This document shows positions 58,728-64,000 of a stretch of 64,000 bases of DNA, one piece after another. The DNA lies in assembly GCF_048263515.1 (NCBI RefSeq), contig NZ_JBLXEC010000017.1, forward strand, positions 1 through 64,000. The letters run 5' to 3'. Source of the stretch: Marinovum sp048263515 (GTDB lineage: Bacteria > Pseudomonadota > Alphaproteobacteria > Rhodobacterales > Rhodobacteraceae). The notes below the pieces were generated by a model, which saw only the letters and a list, made by a program, of their open reading frames with translations, did not search any database and was not told the DNA's origin. Within the stretch, counting starts at the first letter, position 1; every line of letters starts with the position of its first letter. A program made the translations under genes and the position numbers.

Positions 58728-60476
58728 TCAGCTGTCAAAATCGTATTCGTCGTCCGTGGTCAGGTCGCGCACCGCCACCGCGGTGTCATGCGCCTTGGCC
58801 AGAGACCAGCGAATGCGCGTCGCATACTCCATTGCCCGGTGAGTTAAAACGATCTGTTTCGTCGCGCGCGGCTGCAAACGCCCCATTTCGAGGTAAACCG
58901 AGGGCTCGAGCGTCATTTCCAGCCCGCCTTCGTGGCGAAACACCCAGACTTCGCCGGAGCGCAGCGCCAGCGACACCGCCATGCCGCCCATGTCGACCTC
59001 TGCATCGACATCCGGGTGCAGGTGAAAGCGCACGTGATAGGGAATGCCGGCGGCGCCCGCCGCGTGGCGCACCCGGTCGAATCGCTTGCGATCCGCGGCC
59101 TTGAGCGCCAGCAGCATGTCCTCGCCCACCAGCCCGCGACCGTCGAAGGTCAGCTCCAGAATGCGCGCATGGGTCAGCCCGTGGGTGTTCACATAGCCAT
59201 CATGGCCCGCCTCGAGCTTGAGCCCGTCAGAGGCATGGCCGATCTCGACCGGCACCTCTTCGGGCGCATCCTCGAGCATCTCGCGTCTTGCACCGGCCAC
59301 CCGGCCCTCGCGGCCCAGCCGGGCGCTGGAATAACCTTCGAGCGCCAGCGTCGAATGCGACGGCGTGGCGCGCCCGGCGCGGCGCCAGTCCTCGCCGAAA
59401 TAAGCCCCCGACCCGCAGGAGACGATCAACGGCCGCCGCCCCGAGGTCAGCTCGAAGGCCAGGGTCGAAGCATGGGCATTGAACGAGGCCGGTCCTTCGG
59501 GCGGCGGGCTGGCGTCGACGATCACCGAGGTGCGCCCGGCCGAGAGCCGCGCAAAGCCCATCGCCAGCCCCTGCGCCCCCTTGCGCACGCCAGAGGCCGA
59601 CAGCGCCTGGTCGAGCCGCCCGTCAAGGCCCCGTCCGCCGCCGTGAAACCGCGCCAGCCCGCCGTCGCTGTGGCGCAGGGCCCTGAGCGTGGGTGCGATC
59701 CGGGTGATGGCGTCGCGGTGGCCCGGTTCGACGCTGTGGCCGGTCTCCTCCAGCGCCGCCGCGGCCCAGGTCAGCAGGGTGAAGACCTCGAGCAGTTCCT
59801 CGGGATTGCGGGTCGGAATGCCGCCCTGTTCGTCGATCTGGCTGGCGCATTCCCGCGCCAGCGCCGCCCGCGCCATGCCGAGGTATTGCTCCATGCCGCT
59901 CAGCGACAGCCCGGCATATAGCAGCCCGGTCAGCGCCTCGAACCGCGGCAGGCCGGGGGCGGCCTTGTGCCAGCGCCGGCCGAGAAACCGGGTCTGGTGC
60001 GCCAGCGACTGGAAATAGCGCGCCGATTGCCCCGGCTCGAGCGCCCTGAGCAGAAAGATCGCGTGGTGGGTCCAGCGGATCAGCCGCCGCCCGGTCAGGT
60101 CCGGCGTCCAGCCCGGCCCCTGGCCCCGCCCGTAGTGATCGATCCAGCCCCAGAGCCAGCGCTGCGCCACGCTGCGCGCCCGCAGGTCGCCCACGGCGGC
60201 CAGATCGTCAAGCCAGCCAAACCCGTGGATCTGTTCGAGAAAGGCCTGGTCCGGCGGATCGAGGTCCCAGAGCATGGCATCGCGGGATTCGATCAGGTGA
60301 CCGGCAAACATCAGGTTGCCGGCGATCAGCTGCCGTCCGCGGTTGAAACTGCCGATGGTGCGGAGCTCTGGCTGCGACACGAACGCCGTGGCCGCCCGCG
60401 CCCGCGCGGCCAGCCGCGCATGAACGCGGTGCATCAGGCGCGTGTGACGCGCTGACCAGCTGTCGTTCTCGGTCAT
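58728..60476 (-). CDS. Heparinase II/III family protein
   Basis: The 582-residue protein has an alpha/alpha-toroid N-terminal half (about 30-330) and a beta-sandwich C-terminal heparinase II/III domain (about 340-570; PASFNAHASTLAFELTSGRRPLIVSCGSGAYFGEDWRRAGRATPSHSTL). There is no signal peptide, so a cytoplasmic role is likely. Homologues next to purH are common in this group; no substrate is established. The ATG at 60476 follows AGAGG. It ends 18 bp before purH on the same strand. Confidence 0.88.
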   Translation of the reverse strand: MTENDSWSARHTRLMHRVHARLAARARAATAFVSQPELRTIGSFNRGRQLIAGNLMFAGHLIESRDAMLWDLDPPDQAFLEQIHGFGWLDDLAAVGDLRARSVAQRWLWGWIDHYGRGQGPGWTPDLTGRRLIRWTHHAIFLLRALEPGQSARYFQSLAHQTRFLGRRWHKAAPGLPRFEALTGLLYAGLSLSGMEQYLGMARAALARECASQIDEQGGIPTRNPEELLEVFTLLTWAAAALEETGHSVEPGHRDAITRIAPTLRALRHSDGGLARFHGGGRGLDGRLDQALSASGVRKGAQGLAMGFARLSAGRTSVIVDASPPPEGPASFNAHASTLAFELTSGRRPLIVSCGSGAYFGEDWRRAGRATPSHSTLALEGYSSARLGREGRVAGARREMLEDAPEEVPVEIGHASDGLKLEAGHDGYVNTHGLTHARILELTFDGRGLVGEDMLLALKAADRKRFDRVRHAAGAAGIPYHVRFHLHPDVDAEVDMGGMAVSLALRSGEVWVFRHEGGLEMTLEPSVYLEMGRLQPRATKQIVLTHRAMEYATRIRWSLAKAHDTAVAVRDLTTDDEYDFDS

Positions 60477-60561
60477 CTGCACTGCCTCTGTCCGCACTTC
60501 ACATGCGTTATAGGAGGCCGATCATAGCCTTGCCAACGTGCAAAGTCACCTCGCAATCAAA

Positions 60562-60590
60562 GCGGGGGGCCCCGACCGGCCCCCCGACTG
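60562..60590 (-). terminator. Possible terminator after the LysE gene
   Basis: GGGGGGCC and GGCCCCCC (60564-60571, 60578-60585) form an 8-bp stem. On the minus strand it is followed by GCTTTGATT, a weak T-stretch, about 20 bp after the LysE stop. Confidence 0.4.
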
Positions 60591-60609
60591 CCCCCCTGCC
60601 CCGGGTCGC

Positions 60610-61200
60610 TCACCGCGCCAGGGCCATCCAGAGCGCCACCGAGGCCAGCATCAGTGCCAGCCCGCGGTTTGCCATCTGCGCCGCCGCGCCCTGCCGCAGC
60701 CGTGCGCCGATCCGCGCCCCGGCCAGCGACCACAGGGTAAAGGCCAGCAGGTTGTTGAGGGTAAAGACCGAGGCGATCCAGACCACCACCCAGGCACCGG
60801 TCTCAGGCGCAGTGAACTGGGTGAACATCAGCACGATGATCAGATAGGCCTTGGGGTTGAGCAGCAGGAGCAGCGCGCCGCTGCCGAACCCGGCCCGTTG
60901 CGCCCGGGCCTCCTCTGCCGCCCCGGCGTGCCAGAGCCCCCAGGCCAGCCAGAGCACATAACCCGCGCCGACCCAGGCCATCACCGACAGCGCCAGAGGC
61001 GCCCGCGCGCCGATCTCGGCAAAGCCGAGGCCGATGGCCAGCGTCACCGCCCAGGTTGCGGCGTGGTAGCCGACATTGGCCGGCAGGGTCGCGCGCAGCC
61101 CGAAGCGTGCGCCATAGGCGGCAAAGAACAGGTTGCCGGGCCCCGGTGAATAGGCCAGCGGCAGCAGGAACAGGATCAGCGCCAGGGTCAGGTCGGTCAT
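60610..61200 (-). CDS. LysE family translocator
   Basis: The 196-residue membrane protein has six hydrophobic segments with the family start LILFLLPLAYSPGPGNLFFAAYGARFG and the second-repeat LLLLNPKAYLIIVLMFTQF. RhtB/LysE exporters remove amino acids or derivatives. Upstream is rsmB on the same strand with a 70-bp gap. Confidence 0.92.
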   Translation of the reverse strand: MTDLTLALILFLLPLAYSPGPGNLFFAAYGARFGLRATLPANVGYHAATWAVTLAIGLGFAEIGARAPLALSVMAWVGAGYVLWLAWGLWHAGAAEEARAQRAGFGSGALLLLLNPKAYLIIVLMFTQFTAPETGAWVVVWIASVFTLNNLLAFTLWSLAGARIGARLRQGAAAQMANRGLALMLASVALWMALAR

Positions 61201-61270
61201 CGGGCGGCTCCGGTCAGGGGCCTCAGTGTTCGCCGGTTGCGTCGCTTAAGCCGACCCGATTGTTGCGCTT

Positions 61271-62530
61271 TCAGCGGGTGAGGCAGGCCATGTAGAAGCC
61301 GTCCATGCCGCCGCGCGCGGCCCAGTAATCCGGCCGCAGCCGCAGCCCCCCCTCGGCGCTGCGCCACTCCGGCGCGACGCCCGGCAGATCAAAGGCCTCT
61401 GGCAGCACCCGCAGCCCGTCATGCCGCACCAGCGCCTCGTCAACCTGGCATTCGCCCTCGTCGGGCAGCAGCGAACAGGTGCAATAGATCAGCCGCCCGC
61501 CGGGCTTCAGCAGCGCCAGCGCCCGGTCGATCATCGCCGCCTGCAACTCGATCAGCCCGCCGATCGCCTCGCCGCGCTGCACCAGCGGCAGATCGGGGTG
61601 CCGGCGAATGGTGCCCGTGGCCGAACAGGGCGCATCGAGCACGATGGCATCAAACGGCCCGCCGTCGTACTCCAGCGCATCCGCCGCCACGACCTCGGCC
61701 TCCAGCCCGGTACGTGTCAGGTTCTCGTGCACCCGCGCCAGCCGCCCTTCGGAGATGTCGAGCGCCGTGACCTGCGCGCCGCCAGCCGCCAGCTGCAGAG
61801 TCTTGCCGCCCGGCGCCGCACACATGTCCAGCACCGCGCGCCCCAAAACATCCCCCAGCCCGCGCACCGGCATGGCGGCGGCCGCATCCTGCACCCACCA
61901 GTCGCCACTGTCGAACCCCGGCAGTGCCGAGACCTGCCCCGGCGCGGTCAGCCGCACCGACCCGCTGGGCAGCGCCTCGCCCCCCAGCCGCTCCGCCCAG
62001 CTTGCGGCATCCTGCTTTACCGTCAGATCGAGCGGCGCACCGGCGAAATGCACCGCCTCCATCGCCGCCACCGCGTCACCGCCCCAGGCCTCGGCCAGCG
62101 GCTGGCGCAACCATTTCGGCAGATGCGGCACCCGCAGCTCGGCCCATTTCGCCGCGCCCTCAACAGCCACCTTGCGCAGCACCGCATTGACCATGCCGCC
62201 ATAGGCCCCGGTCCGCTTGCCGCGCCGCACGTAATCGACGGCGTCATTCACCACCCCATGGGCGTCGCCACCCTGGCAGAGCTCGACCGTGGCCAGCCGC
62301 AGCACGTTGCGCACCGCCAGCGGCGGCATCTTGCGCAGATAGGGCTTCAACACCCTGTCGGCCTTTTCCAGCCCGCGCAGGGTTTCCAGCGCCAGCCGCT
62401 GCGCCCTTGCGCGCTCGGCGGGATCAAGCTTGAGATGCTGCGCACTGCCGGTCAGCTCGGACAAGAGCCGCCCTTCGGCCAGAACCTGCCCAAGAAGCCA
62501 GAGCGCCCCCATGCGTGCCGTTGCTGCCAT
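61271..62530 (-). CDS. rsmB: RsmB/NOP family 16S rRNA m5C methyltransferase
   Basis: RsmB methylates C967 of 16S rRNA. The 419-residue enzyme has an N-terminal NusB-like RNA-binding domain (about 1-130), the SAM site VLDMCAAPGGKTLQLAA, the first catalytic Cys in VLDAPCSATGTIRRHPDL and the second in LIYCTCSLLPDEGE. It ends in the family closing segment MDGFYMACLTR. GGAGG lies 10 nt before the ATG at 62530. Confidence 0.95.
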   Translation of the reverse strand: MAATARMGALWLLGQVLAEGRLLSELTGSAQHLKLDPAERARAQRLALETLRGLEKADRVLKPYLRKMPPLAVRNVLRLATVELCQGGDAHGVVNDAVDYVRRGKRTGAYGGMVNAVLRKVAVEGAAKWAELRVPHLPKWLRQPLAEAWGGDAVAAMEAVHFAGAPLDLTVKQDAASWAERLGGEALPSGSVRLTAPGQVSALPGFDSGDWWVQDAAAAMPVRGLGDVLGRAVLDMCAAPGGKTLQLAAGGAQVTALDISEGRLARVHENLTRTGLEAEVVAADALEYDGGPFDAIVLDAPCSATGTIRRHPDLPLVQRGEAIGGLIELQAAMIDRALALLKPGGRLIYCTCSLLPDEGECQVDEALVRHDGLRVLPEAFDLPGVAPEWRSAEGGLRLRPDYWAARGGMDGFYMACLTR

Positions 62531-62603
62531 CCCGCGACCTCCAGACCGCTTGTACCCGTCAGGCTCCGGCGTATATCTGGAGGGAGGAAAAGAGGAAAGC
62601 CCG

Positions 62604-62795
62604 ATGGACCAGACCGAAGCCCAACGCCGCGCCGCCCTGCCAGAGGCCGCCCGCCGCGCCCTCGAAGAGGCCGACGCCCGCCGCATCGAAGAGGCCAAAA
62701 AAGCGCCACTGCCCACCGAGCTTGGCGGCCGCGACGGCCCCGAACCCGTCCGCTACGGCGACTGGGAAAAGAAGGGCCTCGCCATCGATTTCTGA
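62604..62795 (+). CDS. DUF1674 family protein (SDHAF4-like)
   Basis: The 63-residue protein ends RDGPEPVRYGDWEKKGLAIDF, the hallmark of DUF1674. Its eukaryotic homologue SDHAF4/Sdh8 protects flavinylated succinate dehydrogenase before assembly. The N-terminal part is a charged helix (ARRALEEADARRIEEAKKA). GGGAGGAAAAGAGG is upstream. Divergent from rsmB, 73 bp. Confidence 0.9.
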   Translation: MDQTEAQRRAALPEAARRALEEADARRIEEAKKAPLPTELGGRDGPEPVRYGDWEKKGLAIDF

Positions 62796-62827
62796 CCCCG
62801 CTCCGAGAGTCAGACCACCCCTGATCC

Positions 62828-62940
62828 TTCTTCTGTTTGAAAATACCCTCGGGGGTTTGGGGGCAGAGCCCCCAATTCAAGCTGCGGGTTTGGGGGCAGA
62901 GCCCCCAATTCAAGGTGCGGGTTTGGGGGCAGAGCCCCCG
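62828..62940 (+). repeat. Dispersed element copy 4 with a 33-bp tandem triplication
   Basis: TTCTTCTGTTTGAAAATACC and CTCGGGGG are followed by three tandem 33-bp units, each holding GGGTTTGGGGGCAGAGCCCC (62853-62940, period 33, nearly identical). A fourth partial hairpin, GGGTTTGGGGGCCCCGCCCC, is at 62984-63004. It lies downstream of the DUF1674 gene and before the dapB 3' end; the rest of the 267-bp gap has no gene. Confidence 0.85.
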
Positions 62941-63062
62941 ATCCACAGAAGAGCATAAGCGCAACGCCTGAAGGATAAGCCGGGGGTTTGGGGGCCCCGC
63001 CCCCAACGCCTCCGTGGCGTGAACGGAAACCGACCTGCGCGCGTCAGCGCCCCGCCAAAGCC

Positions 63063-63881
63063 CTACTCGCGCAGCCCAAGCACATCGATCATGTCGTATT
63101 CGCCGGGCGCCTTGTCCTGCCCCCAGAGCGCCGCCTTCAGGGCACCGCGGGCAAAGACCCGGCGGTCGGTGGCGACATGGCGCAGGGTGATGCGCTCGCC
63201 TTCGGCGGCGAACATCACGTCGTGCTCGCCGACGATGTCGCCGCCGCGAATCACCGCGAAACCGATGTCGCCGCGATTGCGCGCGCCGGTGATGCCGTCG
63301 CGGCCGCGATCGGCCACCTCGCCCAGCTTGACGCCACGTCCTTTCGCCGCCGCCTCGCCCAGCATCAGCGCGGTGCCGGAGGGCGCGTCGACCTTGCGGT
63401 TGTGATGCGCCTCGATCACCTCGATGTCGTAATCTTCGTCCAGCGCCCTTGCCACTTTCTCCGCCAGCAGCGTCAGCAGGTTCACCCCGAGGCTCATATT
63501 GCCGGCCCGCACGATCACCGCGTGGCGGGCAGCGGCCTGGATCTTGGCCAGGTGTTCCTCTTCCATGCCGGTGGTGCCGATCACATGGACCAGCCGCGCC
63601 TGGGCGGCCAAATGGGCAAATTCCACCGTGGCGGCAGGCGCCGTGAAGTCGATCACCGCCTGCGCCCCTGCAAAGGCCTCGAGCGCATCGTCGGTCACCT
63701 GAACGCCCAGCGCCGCGCCTCCCATGGCCTCACCCACGTCGCGGCCGACCCAGTCGTGGCCCTTGCGTTCGACCGCGCCCGCCAGCCGCATCCGGTCGTG
63801 TTCCGCCACGCTGCGGATCAGCATCTGGCCCATCCGGCCCGATGCGCCGGTGATCACAATGCCGGGAAGGGGTGCGCTCAT
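63063..63881 (-). CDS. dapB: 4-Hydroxy-tetrahydrodipicolinate reductase
   Basis: DapB reduces the DapA product with NAD(P)H. The 272-residue protein has the nucleotide-binding GIVITGASGRMGQML, FTAPAATVEFAHLA and GTTGMEEEH, and the catalytic/substrate motif IEAHHNRKVDAPSGTAL. Opposite strand to dapA, 10 kb away, so not an operon. Divergent from the next gene to the right. Confidence 0.98.
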   Translation of the reverse strand: MSAPLPGIVITGASGRMGQMLIRSVAEHDRMRLAGAVERKGHDWVGRDVGEAMGGAALGVQVTDDALEAFAGAQAVIDFTAPAATVEFAHLAAQARLVHVIGTTGMEEEHLAKIQAAARHAVIVRAGNMSLGVNLLTLLAEKVARALDEDYDIEVIEAHHNRKVDAPSGTALMLGEAAAKGRGVKLGEVADRGRDGITGARNRGDIGFAVIRGGDIVGEHDVMFAAEGERITLRHVATDRRVFARGALKAALWGQDKAPGEYDMIDVLGLRE

Positions 63882-63963
63882 GTCTCTGTCTCCTGCGGTT
63901 TGGCTTCACATACCGCCTGCCGCCCGTCTTGGCAAAGCCCGCGCGAAGGCGTATCTGCGAAGG

Positions 63964-64000
63964 ATGGCAAAGAACAACATACCAGACGGTCAGGGCGCCT
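63964..64000 (+). CDS. rbfA: Probable start of ribosome-binding factor A (cut by the window end)
   Basis: Only 12 codons are present (MAKNNIPDGQGA), after GCGAAGG. Rhodobacteraceae RbfA proteins often begin M-A-x-N-x-x-x-x-G-x-G-(P/A), and rbfA is often divergent from dapB in this family. The identification rests on that memory and on position only. Confidence 0.5.
   Translation, partial: MAKNNIPDGQGA

Noticed and set aside
62853..62940. Possible CRISPR array (33-bp period, three units)
   Set aside because: The units are nearly identical over the whole 33 bp, so there are no unique spacers, and no cas genes are in the window. It is a tandem repeat of a hairpin.

Overview
The window reads as chromosomal DNA of a high-G+C alphaproteobacterium of the Rhodobacteraceae (Roseobacter group). 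The evidence is gene content and order: pyruvate carboxylase, a dispersed his gene set, DUF2147/DUF3035/DUF2189/DUF1674 genes, an FzlA-like GST next to queG, DciA with a DsbA-like protein, and dapB beside the probable start of rbfA. There are many 4-bp ATGA overlaps and abundant short G+C-rich intergenic repeats. The species cannot be named from sequence alone.

Layout. 1-850: an apparent IS21-type element end, a small unknown gene whose ribosome-binding site lies in a perfect hairpin, a terminator and tRNA-Thr(TGT). 0.97-6.2 kb: a sulfotransferase-like protein, pyc with its terminator, a long dispersed repeat, two identical tRNA-Gly(GCC) genes and a stand-alone Lrp-type ligand-binding domain. 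6.4-25.2 kb: hisB, hisH, hisA, hisF and hisE in pathway order but interrupted by a GFA-family gene, two DUF2147 genes and, between hisA and hisF, a 14-kb quinoprotein island (about 10.1-24.0 kb). 25.2-34.6 kb: a family III CoA transferase, a SitABCD-type manganese/iron importer with a Fur/Mur-like operator, and a PLP decarboxylase / class V aminotransferase / ThDP enzyme trio. 34.8-39.0 kb: a dnaE2 gene that stops inside a repeat and a DUF2189 membrane protein. 39.0-49.3 kb: CoA transferase, DsbA-like protein, DciA, MutY, AlkB, QueG, FzlA, a TRIC-type channel, a split MnmC pair and an EamA exporter. 49.6-64 kb: lytic transglycosylase, dapA, an active/inactive M16 peptidase pair, DUF3035 lipoprotein, lspA, purH, heparinase-like protein, LysE, RsmB, DUF1674, dapB and the first codons of probable rbfA.

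The most coherent accessory system is the 10.1-24.0 kb island. It encodes a periplasmic PQQ alcohol dehydrogenase with the DYD motif of lanthanide-dependent enzymes, a c-type cytochrome and a XoxJ-like binding protein. It also has a PedABC-like five-gene ABC operon (binding protein, beta-propeller, 144-aa periplasmic protein, ATPase, ABC-2 permease), a NitT/TauT-type importer split across the two ends of the island, a NosR/NirI-like flavin/Fe-S membrane protein with its ApbE flavin transferase, and a Sel1-repeat protein. A TGGTCG-containing motif recurs in its promoter regions, including a 13-bp inverted repeat between the divergent ABC operon and the cytochrome gene. This suggests one regulator for the island.

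The second notable theme is repeats. A previously unfamiliar family of about 175 bp has four copies in both orientations, and three shorter palindromic families occur in intergenic DNA. One of these supplies the stop codon of dnaE2 and another copy that of queG.
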